Shown: positions 54,174 to 63,151 of the stretch, piece after piece
Layout of the letters: every line of letters begins with the position of its first letter
How positions within the stretch are numbered: the first letter of the stretch is position 1
From: JAGNRR01 sp964409905
Lineage (GTDB): Bacteria > Bacteroidota > Bacteroidia > Chitinophagales > Chitinophagaceae
Assembly (NCBI GenBank): GCA_964409905.1
Contig: CAYPET010000004.1
Coordinates: forward strand, 62,001 to 126,000
DNA length: 64,000 nucleotides
Direction: 5' to 3'
The notes under the pieces: generated by a model
What the model saw: the letters and a program-made list of their open reading frames with translations, nothing else
What the model was told of the DNA's origin: nothing
Databases searched by the model: none
Translations under genes and position numbers: made by a program

Positions 54174-55310
54174 ATGTCTAATCCCAAGGTGCTTTGGTTG
54201 TGTAGCTGGTTTCCGAATGATGAGGATCAATTTCGGGGAGACTTCATCATGCGTCAGGCAGAGGCGCTGAGTACAATACTACCAATCGAAATTTTTCATT
54301 TTGTGGCACATGCAAACAAAAGTGATTTACAAGTCTATACTATCAACAATACTAGCCGCGTGACCATTGGCTATGATGTAACAAAGAACAACATATTGTC
54401 TTTCAGGAAACAATGGCGGTTTTACAATCAATGCTTGCAGGAGTATACACGTCGTCATGGCAAGCCCGATATTGTGCATGTGCATATACCATGGAAGGTT
54501 GGCTTGGTAGCGCGATATTGGTTAAAAAAATATAACATTCCGTATATCATCAGTGAGCATTATGGCATCTATAACACGCATGTGGCAGATAGTATTTTTA
54601 CAAAACCGAAACTGGTAATGTATTTAAATGAAAAGATATTTCAATCGGCTGCAAGCGTGATTACAGTTAGTAAAAGTTTGGGTGAAGAAATCAAGACTCT
54701 TTTCGGAGTTGATTACCAACTTGTTCCAAATGTGGTCAATACTGATAACTTTTACTTTAGCAACATAACAAAAAAAAATACATTTTCCTTCCTGCATATA
54801 TCGAATATGTATGCAATAAAAAATACAGATAAAATCATAACCGCATTTGCATCGGCTCATCAACAAGACTCAAGTATACGTTTGTATTTGGCTGGTGCTA
54901 TGCCAAAGGCGATTCTCGACCAAATTAAGGCTTTGCCATGCAAAGAGGCCATTGAGATTATAGATGAGGTTACTTATAAGGATGTTAGTGAACTGATGAA
55001 GGCACATCATTGCTTTGTATTATTCAGCGATTGGGAGACGCAGTCCTGCGTCACACTTGAAGCCTTATGTTCCGGCCGACCTGTAATCAGTAGCGCCGTA
55101 GGTGGTGTTCAGGAGTTAATACAACCTCAAAATGGCATTTTGGTGGAGGCAGGCAATATCACTACTCTATCAACGGCCATGTTAGCTATCAAGCAACATT
55201 ATCATCAATATCATCTCGAACAAATAGCCGCAGATGCCCAAGCAAAATATGCCTATCAGGAGGTGGCAGCCCTTTTACTTAAAAGCTATCAGTCTCTAAT
55301 GAGCTCTTAG
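54174..55310 (+). CDS. Glycosyltransferase, GT4-like
   Basis: A 378-residue GT-B glycosyltransferase. The N-terminal domain starts MSNPKVLWLCSWFPNDEDQFRGDFIMRQAEAL; the C-terminal domain has the nucleotide-sugar segment CFVLFSDWETQSCVTLEALCSGRPVISSAVGGVQEL, where E-x7-E-like residues of GT4 enzymes lie. It probably builds surface polysaccharide or glycosylates exported proteins, which fits its place 35 bases after the giant adhesins. Donor and acceptor unknown. The ATG at 54174 was preferred to a TTG at 54165. Its end overlaps the convergent arginase gene by 15 bases. Confidence 0.88.
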   Translation: MSNPKVLWLCSWFPNDEDQFRGDFIMRQAEALSTILPIEIFHFVAHANKSDLQVYTINNTSRVTIGYDVTKNNILSFRKQWRFYNQCLQEYTRRHGKPDIVHVHIPWKVGLVARYWLKKYNIPYIISEHYGIYNTHVADSIFTKPKLVMYLNEKIFQSAASVITVSKSLGEEIKTLFGVDYQLVPNVVNTDNFYFSNITKKNTFSFLHISNMYAIKNTDKIITAFASAHQQDSSIRLYLAGAMPKAILDQIKALPCKEAIEIIDEVTYKDVSELMKAHHCFVLFSDWETQSCVTLEALCSGRPVISSAVGGVQELIQPQNGILVEAGNITTLSTAMLAIKQHYHQYHLEQIAADAQAKYAYQEVAALLLKSYQSLMSS

Positions 55311-56243
55311 CTCTTTGGTACATTTTTCTAAAATTTCGAACGCGATTTCAGCCATTTTATTTTCGCTATCCAACGTTGGGTTCACCTCCGTGATTTCAAA
55401 ACAACACAACTTCTTTTCTTTCATAAAACCAAGTAAGAGGGCTTCAATTTCTTTTTCATAGAGGCCATTCGGCACTGGGGTACCCGTCCCTTTCGAGATT
55501 GAACTATCAATACAGTCCACATCATAGGTCAAATAAATTACATCGCAATCTTGCAAATAGTTCATTGTCTGATTTACACAAGCAGTGCTGCCCATTTCTC
55601 TGCAGGCCTCTACGGTGATAACCTTCATGTTATATTTTTTAAGAAGATAATCTTCCTCCTTTTCAAAATCACGAAGTGCAATAAAAACGACATCCTCAGG
55701 TAATATTTTGGGCGAAATGTTCCCTAGATTTTTCATTCGCTCCCATTGTTGCTTGGTGTTTTTATCCGGCTCATGCTTTTTGCAGTCTAAATTGTCCTCG
55801 GCTAGGCAGACAGCCAGTGGCATGCCATGCACATTACCCGAAGGTGAAGTATAAGGTGTATGCAAATCCGCATGAGCATCCAACCATATGACACCTATGC
55901 GTTTTTGCGGGTAGGCCATTTTAATACCAGAGATGGTTCCAGCGGCCGTACTGTGATCTCCTGCCAGCACAATCGGGAATACACCATCCCGAATGGTATT
56001 TTTTACAGCATTTGCCACCCTTTCCAATACATTGGCCACACCTTTAATGCGTTTGGCATACTTAAATTCTACTTTATTGTACAGTCTTTTATTTCTGTTC
56101 GGAATTTCTTCAATCGGAAAATCTGCAAAATAGGTACTATTAAAATCCCATGATGCTACTTTTAGCGCATCTATGCCAAGGCTGGCACCCCGCGTACCAG
56201 CACCTATTTCGCTTCGTGATTCTAAAAGTTTTATTTCTCGCAT
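55296..56243 (-). CDS. Arginase/agmatinase family ureohydrolase
   Basis: A 315-residue manganese-dependent ureohydrolase. The metal ligands are present in order: AGDHST, WLDAHADLHT, GNVHGMPLA and YDVDCIDSS. ITEVNPTLD near the C-terminus is a family signature. The substrate is arginine or a related guanidino compound (agmatine, formiminoglutamate); the overall layout most resembles arginase. The ATG at 56243 (MREIKLLESRSEIGAGTRGAS) was preferred to a TTG at 56252. Confidence 0.9.
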   Translation of the reverse strand: MREIKLLESRSEIGAGTRGASLGIDALKVASWDFNSTYFADFPIEEIPNRNKRLYNKVEFKYAKRIKGVANVLERVANAVKNTIRDGVFPIVLAGDHSTAAGTISGIKMAYPQKRIGVIWLDAHADLHTPYTSPSGNVHGMPLAVCLAEDNLDCKKHEPDKNTKQQWERMKNLGNISPKILPEDVVFIALRDFEKEEDYLLKKYNMKVITVEACREMGSTACVNQTMNYLQDCDVIYLTYDVDCIDSSISKGTGTPVPNGLYEKEIEALLLGFMKEKKLCCFEITEVNPTLDSENKMAEIAFEILEKCTKELRAH

Positions 56244-56415
56244 AAGCGTCAAAATTAGTTAAACTGGGTGATTGGCCGAAATCATCGAATACTCTTTATG
56301 TAATAAATAATATATAAAGACCTTGGCAAGAAAAAATTGCTGTAATCATTTCGTATGGACTTACAAATCGTCGGTCTTTTGCAAAAAATTGTCATTTTGT
56401 CTAATTATTCTCCTA

Positions 56416-56444
56416 TTGGCAAAACTTTTGACACCTTACTTTTG
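56416..56444 (+). promoter_or_regulatory. Promoter of grpE-dnaJ
   Basis: TTG (56416-56418), 18 bases, then TACTTTTG (56437-56444), an exact TAnnTTTG box 38 bases before the grpE ATG. No CIRCE inverted repeat was seen nearby. Confidence 0.6.
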
Positions 56445-56482
56445 AATTTCGCAAACCAGATTGGGTTGTAAAAAGTATTGAA

Positions 56483-57073
56483 ATGACTATCGAAAATCAA
56501 AAAGAAAACGAAATGATGCAGGATCAGGAAATGGCTGAAAATAGGGCAAACGAACAACAAGACGAAAATAATCATCAATCAACAGAGGGGCAACATCAAA
56601 ATACCAATGAGGAGAATAAGCCTAACGAAAATGCTCTACAAGAGCAACTAGCAGTTGCAAATGATAAATATCTGAGATTAAATGCCGAGTTTGATAACTT
56701 CAGAAAGCGCACAGCACGTGAGCGAGTGGATTTGATACAAACAGCTAGCCTAGACGTATTGAAAGATTTGTTAGATGTGTTGGATGATATGAATCGAACA
56801 GAAGAAATGTTTAAAAATGAGCAGCTAGATAAAAAAGCCATGCAAGATGGGGTAAAATTGGTTTTTGCCAAATTAAGAAAAACCCTTGAAAACAAAGGCT
56901 TACACTCTTTTGAGAGTATTGGAGAACCCTTCGATGTTGAGAAACATGAAGCAATCACCGAAATACCAGCACCCATCAAAAAAATGCAAGGAAAAGTAGT
57001 AGATGAAATTCATAAGGGCTATATGCTCAATGGCAAATTAATTCGCCATGCCAAAGTTGTTGTAGGTAAATAA
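56483..57073 (+). CDS. grpE: Nucleotide exchange factor GrpE
   Basis: A 196-residue cochaperone that releases ADP from DnaK. The N-terminal 50 residues are acidic and Gln/Asn-rich. A long coiled coil follows (LQEQLAVANDKYLRLNAEFDNFRKRTARER), and then the beta domain with the GrpE signature VDEIHKGYMLNGKLIRHAKVVVGK. It is followed six bases later by dnaJ. Confidence 0.96.
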   Translation: MTIENQKENEMMQDQEMAENRANEQQDENNHQSTEGQHQNTNEENKPNENALQEQLAVANDKYLRLNAEFDNFRKRTARERVDLIQTASLDVLKDLLDVLDDMNRTEEMFKNEQLDKKAMQDGVKLVFAKLRKTLENKGLHSFESIGEPFDVEKHEAITEIPAPIKKMQGKVVDEIHKGYMLNGKLIRHAKVVVGK

Positions 57074-57079
57074 TACAGT

Positions 57080-58225
57080 ATGAGTAAAAGAGATTATTAT
57101 GAGGTACTGGGCGTCTCAAAAAGTGCAAGTGCCGACGAAATAAAAAAGGCCTATCGTAAGGTAGCCATGCAGTACCATCCGGATCGGAATCCGGATGATG
57201 CCAGTTCTGAGTCTAAATTCAAAGAGGCTGCAGAAGCTTATGATGTACTTAGCAACCCTGATAAAAAGGCACAATATGATCGTTTTGGTCATGCAGGCAT
57301 GAGTGGCGCCGGAGGCTTTGGCGGCGGCGGCATGAATATGGAAGATATATTCTCGCATTTTGGCGACATTTTCGGCGACGGCGGTGGTTTTGGTAGCTTT
57401 TTTGGTGGTGGCAGACAATCGCAAGGTAGAGGACGTCGCGGTAGCAACCTGCGTGTGAAAATGAAATTATCCTACGAAGACATTGTTCAAGGCGTTCATA
57501 AAACCATTAAAGTAAAAAAATATGTCGGTTGCAACAGTTGCGGCGGTAATGGTGCAAAAGATAGAAATAGTATCCAAACCTGTAACACTTGCGGTGGTAG
57601 CGGGCAAGTGCGTCGTGTCAGTAACACTTTTTTGGGTCAAATGCAAACCGTCACTACATGTCCTACCTGCCACGGTGATGGCACTACCGTTATAAATAAT
57701 TGTACCTCTTGTAAAGGCGAGGGTCGTGTTTATGCAGAAGAAAAAATTGAAATTGACATACCAGCCGGTGTACAGGAGGGGATGCAACTGAATGTTGGTG
57801 GCCAAGGGAACGCTGGTGAGCGAGGTGGCCCTGCCGGTGATTTGTTAGTGGTTATCGAAGAGAAAAAACATGAAACCTTAATTAGGGAAGGTTTAAACGT
57901 CTTATTTGAGCTGCACATATCATTCCCGGATGCCGTGTTGGGTACCGAATTAGAAGTGCCGACCATTACGGGCAAGGCTAAAATTAAAATACCTGCGGGT
58001 ACACAGGCAGGCAAAATTTTCAGACTGAAAGGAAAGGGATTTCCGAGTGTGAATTCTTATGACAAAGGTAATCAGCTCATCAACGTAAATGTATGGACAC
58101 CTCAAGAGTTGACAAAAGATGAAAAGAACGCCATTGAGAAATTGCGCAACGCCGAAAATTTTAAACCCGGCAAAGCGCATAGTAGCAAAAACTTTTTTGA
58201 TAAAATGAAGGAAATGTTTAGCTAA
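57080..58225 (+). CDS. dnaJ: Chaperone DnaJ
   Basis: The 381-residue Hsp40 partner of DnaK. The J domain (residues 1-70) has the HPD motif in YHPDRNPDD. A Gly/Phe-rich region follows (GGFGGGGMNMEDIF). Four CxxCxGxG-type zinc repeats occur (CNSCGGNG, CNTCGGSG, CPTCHGDG, CTSCKGEG), then the C-terminal substrate-binding domains. It is a full class I DnaJ, in operon with grpE. dnaK is not in the window. Confidence 0.97.
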   Translation: MSKRDYYEVLGVSKSASADEIKKAYRKVAMQYHPDRNPDDASSESKFKEAAEAYDVLSNPDKKAQYDRFGHAGMSGAGGFGGGGMNMEDIFSHFGDIFGDGGGFGSFFGGGRQSQGRGRRGSNLRVKMKLSYEDIVQGVHKTIKVKKYVGCNSCGGNGAKDRNSIQTCNTCGGSGQVRRVSNTFLGQMQTVTTCPTCHGDGTTVINNCTSCKGEGRVYAEEKIEIDIPAGVQEGMQLNVGGQGNAGERGGPAGDLLVVIEEKKHETLIREGLNVLFELHISFPDAVLGTELEVPTITGKAKIKIPAGTQAGKIFRLKGKGFPSVNSYDKGNQLINVNVWTPQELTKDEKNAIEKLRNAENFKPGKAHSSKNFFDKMKEMFS

Positions 58226-58323
58226 GCCTGAACTGCTCTAAGTAACTTTTTGTAAAAAAATGTAGCCGACAGTTGGTGAGAAAACCCAAATGTCAAAATT
58301 CAATAAAGTTTGCGAATCAGGAG

Positions 58324-60558
58324 TTAGTCTGGGTCTTCGTTTTCCATATCAGCCATTTGTATTTTAAATGCCTTCAAGAAAAGCGCACCCATATTTTTGT
58401 GTGGGGGGACGTAATCGTTAAATTTATTTTTATGATCCGGGACAAGCATCATACCTGCCAGTTTTTTCCACAGTGGAATCCACTCAATTGATTTACCTTC
58501 TTGTAGTTGATCATTTATTAGTTTCATCATGGGGTCGTTAACATACATGGTACCCGTTTGTTTGCTCGACACAATGTGTGCATCTTCACTTTGGTCCAAA
58601 ATGGTCGACAAATTGTGGTACCCTCCGCACGAGCCTAATATCACGATGCGATGGTTGGGACCTATATATTTTAGTGTACCTGGCAAATGATAACTGTGAC
58701 CACGATGAACCAAGATGCTTGGCTTGATGCCTTGCGAGATCAGATAATTATTGAGCGCTAGCTGCGCCTCTTCATCTTCAGGTTCTGGTAGTGGTTGGTT
58801 GGCATAAATCACAATGGGTTGGCCTGTTTTGGATGCAATACGTATCCATTTTTCTTTCTTTTCTATATTCCAGTTTGCGGGTGGAAATCGGCTAAGGAAA
58901 CTAGCTAGGCTACTTTTACCATCTTCGTCGCCATAGAAAAAATGCTGTTGATAAACAATGCCGCTATCATTTTTCAGGGCTTCATAAGGTACATTAGTTA
59001 TAGGAGGGACTTTTAATATTTGCTGTAATTTATCGCTAGTGTCATTCGGATTGAGAATCGCATTGGATAAAGTGTGAAGTAAAAAATAAATTACCAGCCC
59101 CCGTTTGTTGTTCTCTTTATAAGTGCGTTCATAATCTTTTTTTAACTCCTCCCTTAAGAACTTGAGTGTTTTTTCATCGTTGATACTGGCCAAAGCGTCT
59201 GCTACATCAACGGCATCTTCTAAATCAGTCTCTACATTTTTATCGATGTCATGAACAAAAGACGACATCAAATTGTACTTATCTTGTTCGCTCATGGTTC
59301 GCAAAAAGGTATCTAGTACATTGTAGCCGGCACTCATCCGAATGAATGTTCGAAACTTATCCTTATTTAGCGAATCTAAAAAGTCATTGCCTTTTTGCGG
59401 TTTCATTCGCTCCAGCATTCTGGCGTATAAACCTGTGAAAGAACTTGTATAAATTTCATCACTACACATTACCATGAGATAATATAATTCTCGGGCATTA
59501 AGGTCATCCGTCACTTTAAAACGAACTGGTGCCGGTGAATCATGCAGTTCGTTTACAACGCGCACGTAGGTTTTTAGCGCTTCTAATTTTAGCTCTCGAC
59601 TAACTACTTCAGCACCAATTTCAGGATTATATATTTTGGTGCGAACGAGCTGTTTGTAATAGGCGGCATCACTACTGATTGCCACATTCGCATCAGCGTA
59701 GCTCATCTTACCCAAAAAAATGTCATTTATAAATGGTAAAGCTTTTAATGAATTACTTGTTTTTTCAGCCAAACCAACTATTGTTTTCACTAAAGGGTCG
59801 TTACTCCTCCTTACTATATCGCGTTCGATGGAAGTACTTTTGGCATAAGACAAAATAATGTTAGGTGATTTTTTTGCTGTGTTTGTTATCAACTTATCCG
59901 CAGCCTCAGTGTTGGCGAACTCACGCAGTTTGAAAAGCATTTTGTCAGGGTAGCGTTCAATCATCTGTTTGTATACCGCTTCTCTGGCAACCGCTTGGTT
60001 GGAGTAAAGATGCATATTCCCGTAAATACCAAGGTTAAACTCTTCGTTGATATAGCTTACAAGGTCTTTTTTTTCTAATTGGATTTGCATAATGTCTATA
60101 AAGGATTTTGACATCTGCAAATACAGGTCTTCGTCTACATCTGCACCTTGCGCATTGTAGTCTGAAATAAATTTTTTAAGACTAATATTTAACTCTCTTA
60201 AATAAATCAATTTTTCCCGGTCTTCAATGGGCAAATTTTCTATGATAATTTGAATTCGGTTTGGTATTGTGATAATTGCCTCTGTTAATTTTTTGGTTTT
60301 GGTAATATTATTGTTCAACAGTACGGTAGAGTCACGGAATCCATCCAACAAGTCGATTTCTACTTGTGATTTGTCAACATAGGAATGAAACCCCTGGCGC
60401 ATTAGCGGGATTTCTGCCCAAACGTAGGTAGACTTATAAGGGTCTGTTTCTTTCTTGTCAAGTTGCTGGGTTTCTTTTTGTCCATAGACATATGGACTTA
60501 AGGCCATGAAGATGGCGCTCATAAAGGCAAAAGTGAATAAAAATACCTTTTTATGCAT
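58324..60558 (-). CDS. Exported 744-residue protein with possible caspase-like C-terminal domain
   Basis: A large protein with a signal peptide (MHKKVFLFTFAFMSAIFMALSPYVYGQ) and a long helical body. I do not recognise it as a named family. Near the C-terminus, ILVHRGHSYHL (residues about 615-625) is followed by HRIVILGSCGGYHNL with Cys644. A hydrophobic strand ending in H-x-GH and another ending in GSCGG resemble the catalytic His and Cys strands of clan CD (caspase/gingipain/CHAT) peptidases. The His-Cys spacing of about 25 is shorter than usual. The ATG at 60558 was preferred to a GTG at 60573. Confidence 0.65.
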   Translation of the reverse strand: MHKKVFLFTFAFMSAIFMALSPYVYGQKETQQLDKKETDPYKSTYVWAEIPLMRQGFHSYVDKSQVEIDLLDGFRDSTVLLNNNITKTKKLTEAIITIPNRIQIIIENLPIEDREKLIYLRELNISLKKFISDYNAQGADVDEDLYLQMSKSFIDIMQIQLEKKDLVSYINEEFNLGIYGNMHLYSNQAVAREAVYKQMIERYPDKMLFKLREFANTEAADKLITNTAKKSPNIILSYAKSTSIERDIVRRSNDPLVKTIVGLAEKTSNSLKALPFINDIFLGKMSYADANVAISSDAAYYKQLVRTKIYNPEIGAEVVSRELKLEALKTYVRVVNELHDSPAPVRFKVTDDLNARELYYLMVMCSDEIYTSSFTGLYARMLERMKPQKGNDFLDSLNKDKFRTFIRMSAGYNVLDTFLRTMSEQDKYNLMSSFVHDIDKNVETDLEDAVDVADALASINDEKTLKFLREELKKDYERTYKENNKRGLVIYFLLHTLSNAILNPNDTSDKLQQILKVPPITNVPYEALKNDSGIVYQQHFFYGDEDGKSSLASFLSRFPPANWNIEKKEKWIRIASKTGQPIVIYANQPLPEPEDEEAQLALNNYLISQGIKPSILVHRGHSYHLPGTLKYIGPNHRIVILGSCGGYHNLSTILDQSEDAHIVSSKQTGTMYVNDPMMKLINDQLQEGKSIEWIPLWKKLAGMMLVPDHKNKFNDYVPPHKNMGALFLKAFKIQMADMENEDPD

Positions 60559-60613
60559 GACGCAAAAGTACACTAAAGCATTTCGGCAAGGACTTAAAAA
60601 AGTGTTAGGAGTA

Positions 60614-61684
60614 TTAGGCAGTGCCCAACTTTTTTAGCAAGCGCACATGACTCACAAAGGCTTGTCGCATAGTTGGAAAGGCATTGTATTGAATACCTAA
60701 TTCTTCGCATGTTTGCCGAACAATTTTACTTATGCTAGGGTAGTGTATATGTGATATACGAGGGAATAGGTGGTGCTCTACCTGAAAGTTAAGACCTCCC
60801 ACATACCATGAAATTAGTTTGTTGCGCATTGCAAAATTGGCTGTTGTAGCTACTTGGTGTTTGGCCCATTCGTTTTCAATTTTGTTGGTTTGCACATCGG
60901 CTAGTGGAAATTCAATATCCTCCACCACATGCGCCAATTGAAACACTACTGCCAATGCCATGCCCATACAGGCATGCAGGCTTAAAAACCCAACCAAGGC
61001 TATTTGCCATTTCATGAAGATAAATGGCAAGGCCACGAAGAGTAAAATATTTATCAATTTACCTGCTATCATTAATACGATCTCACGAGTAGCAATATTG
61101 CGTATGGGTGTTGTATTAATTTTTTTGTTGAAAAGCGTAATAAAATCATCAGCCAATAGCCAATTTAACGATATTAGCATATAGGCCGGAATACCATAGA
61201 TATGCTGATATTTATGAAACCAAAGTCTTTTCTGGTGAGGACAAAAACGATACATCGGGTATTTGGCAATATCATCATCGATACCATCTATGTTAGTATA
61301 AGTGTGATGAATAATATTGTGCTTTATCTTCCAAAAGAAAGTGCCACCACCCATGACATCGCCACCCACGAAAGCAATGAAATTATTCAAGCGAGTATTA
61401 TTGCTATAGCTACCATGTGCAGCATCGTGCATTACATTAAAACCAATGGAGGCCATTGTTAAACCCATAAACATAAAAACCGGAATTGCCCACCAAGAAT
61501 TGGGTAAGACGAAGAGCACAACTGCCAATGAGCCCAGCAAAACACTAAATAGTATAATTGTTTTGGAATATAACTGCCAATTGCCTCGCTCTGAGAGATT
61601 ATTTGATTCAAAAAACTCTTTAACGCGGCTATCTAATAAATTTTTAAATGGTTTTACCTTATTGTTAAACTTAACCTGATGCAT
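60614..61684 (-). CDS. Membrane fatty acid desaturase
   Basis: A 356-residue diiron acyl desaturase of the linoleoyl-CoA desaturase-like group. The three histidine boxes are HDAAH, HNIIHH and QVEHH. Several transmembrane segments lie between. It lacks an N-terminal cytochrome b5 domain. It introduces a double bond into membrane acyl chains; position unknown. The ATG at 61684 (MHQVKFNNKVKPF) was chosen over a start five codons earlier. Confidence 0.92.
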   Translation of the reverse strand: MHQVKFNNKVKPFKNLLDSRVKEFFESNNLSERGNWQLYSKTIILFSVLLGSLAVVLFVLPNSWWAIPVFMFMGLTMASIGFNVMHDAAHGSYSNNTRLNNFIAFVGGDVMGGGTFFWKIKHNIIHHTYTNIDGIDDDIAKYPMYRFCPHQKRLWFHKYQHIYGIPAYMLISLNWLLADDFITLFNKKINTTPIRNIATREIVLMIAGKLINILLFVALPFIFMKWQIALVGFLSLHACMGMALAVVFQLAHVVEDIEFPLADVQTNKIENEWAKHQVATTANFAMRNKLISWYVGGLNFQVEHHLFPRISHIHYPSISKIVRQTCEELGIQYNAFPTMRQAFVSHVRLLKKLGTA

Positions 61685-61742
61685 TTTGCAAAAACACAAA
61701 GGTAATATTCGCTTTACTACAAAGAGTTGATATTTGTCATAT

Positions 61743-62669
61743 TTAGTTAATCAGCGCAGCCGCTCCCAGAATAGCAGCGCTGCTATTGGGAAGGGTTGAT
61801 GGCACAATTTTTACCTTATTCTGATAAATCTTAAGCAAATTTTGCTCGAAATAGTGCCTTGTTGGTTTTAGTAAATAATCTCCTGATAATGCTAATCCAC
61901 CAAAAAGGATGATGAGTTTTGGAGAAGTAATGGCCACAGCATCAGCCAGGCATTGTCCTAATATTTTACCGGTATATTCAAAAATCTGCAAGGCTGTAGC
62001 ATCTCCTTGTTGCGCAGCTAAATAAATTTTGTGGCTATTGATTACGGGCTCTGCCTCTAGCAAGGAACCTGTTTTACGTTCTTTTAAAAACTCCTCTGCA
62101 GTGCGCACAATACCTGTGGCCGAAGTGTAGGCTTCCAGGCAGCCATTTCGACCACATCCACAAGGTCGGCCATCTCGCACAGCAATCACATGCCCCAATT
62201 CGCCTGCAAGTCCATCATGGCCATAAATTAATTGCCCATTGCAAACAAAACCACTACCTACACCGGTACCCAAAGTCACCATGATAAAATCGTCAACACC
62301 TTGTGCAGCACCATATTTCATTGCACCCATGGCTGCGGCGTTGGCATCATTGGTTATGACCACCTGTTTATTGAAGACATGTGTTAATTTTTCGGCAAGG
62401 GGTAGCATTCCTTTCCAGGGCAAATTCGGGGCAAATTCTATTTGTCCGCTATGAATGTTTCCATTTGGTGCTCCAACACCTATTCCTACCAGTTTATTCA
62501 GTTCTGCTGAACTCAACCTTTTTTTAATATTAAAGGCAAGTGTATTAATGAAATCATCAAAATTTTCATGCCCCGTCGTAGGTATTTTACCATGCAATAT
62601 AATGCTTGCATTATCATCAATCAGACCCCATTCGGTGTTCGTTCCGCCAATGTCTATGCCTAGTTTCAT
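61743..62669 (-). CDS. ROK-family sugar kinase (glucokinase-like)
   Basis: A 308-residue ATP-dependent hexose kinase. The phosphate loop is GIDIGGTNTEWG and the catalytic-Asp segment is TNDANAAAMG. TLGTGVGSGFV is the second phosphate loop, and the ROK zinc motif is present (GELGHVIAVRDGRPCGCGRNGCLEAY). There is no N-terminal helix-turn-helix, so it is a kinase rather than a repressor. Glucose is the most likely substrate; N-acetylated sugars remain possible. Confidence 0.93.
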   Translation of the reverse strand: MKLGIDIGGTNTEWGLIDDNASIILHGKIPTTGHENFDDFINTLAFNIKKRLSSAELNKLVGIGVGAPNGNIHSGQIEFAPNLPWKGMLPLAEKLTHVFNKQVVITNDANAAAMGAMKYGAAQGVDDFIMVTLGTGVGSGFVCNGQLIYGHDGLAGELGHVIAVRDGRPCGCGRNGCLEAYTSATGIVRTAEEFLKERKTGSLLEAEPVINSHKIYLAAQQGDATALQIFEYTGKILGQCLADAVAITSPKLIILFGGLALSGDYLLKPTRHYFEQNLLKIYQNKVKIVPSTLPNSSAAILGAAALIN

Positions 62670-63151
62670 TTGTACTGTTTTTTGATTGTTTGTGATTCTG
62701 GAGTGCTTAATATGTTTTTTTGCTGAAATGTCCTATATCCAAATAGCCAACATCGAATCCTAAATGTGTATTGGACTTCAGTAATTTTATTATACTCAGC
62801 CGGGTGGGGTTTAAGTATGAAACTGCTTCTAAATATCGTTTCCAAGATAGTTGCCACATGATTTTGAGTTTGCCTAGGACTAAGGATGCTAAGGTAATTA
62901 AGGAAGAGGATAATATAGAAATGGCCTTTAAACAAAAAAAGTATTATCGCGTATCATTTAATTGTACAAGTCTTTTTGTTGTCATACTAAATGGTTTATT
63001 GGTCTAAAGGCTTTTTGATAAAGTTAACTGCTTTTATCAAGCAAGAATGCTGCGTATCTATCAAATCCGTTTATCCATTATTTTGTCCACTTATAATTTT
63101 TCTAAACACGAGTTGCGATTGAAAAATTACATTTGAAAAGTAAAAAACGCC
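62670..63151. other. Intergenic region, 482 bp, between divergent genes
   Basis: Short open frames exist on both strands, but none has a recognisable product or a good start. I see no tRNA, terminator or repeat. It must contain the promoters of the ROK and ABC genes; the -7 box of the latter is listed separately. Confidence 0.4.
63128..63135 (+). promoter_or_regulatory. -7 box TACATTTG before the ABC gene
   Basis: An exact TAnnTTTG match 16 bases before the ATG at 63152. No -33 TTTG at the usual distance. Confidence 0.4.

Noticed and set aside
56253..56482. CIRCE or other heat-shock operator before grpE
   Set aside because: No inverted repeat matching CIRCE was found; only a standard Bacteroidota promoter is visible.
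62771..63007. Plus-strand open frame of 78 codons in the ROK-ABC intergenic region
   Set aside because: It has no ATG at its start, no recognisable product, and composition like non-coding sequence.
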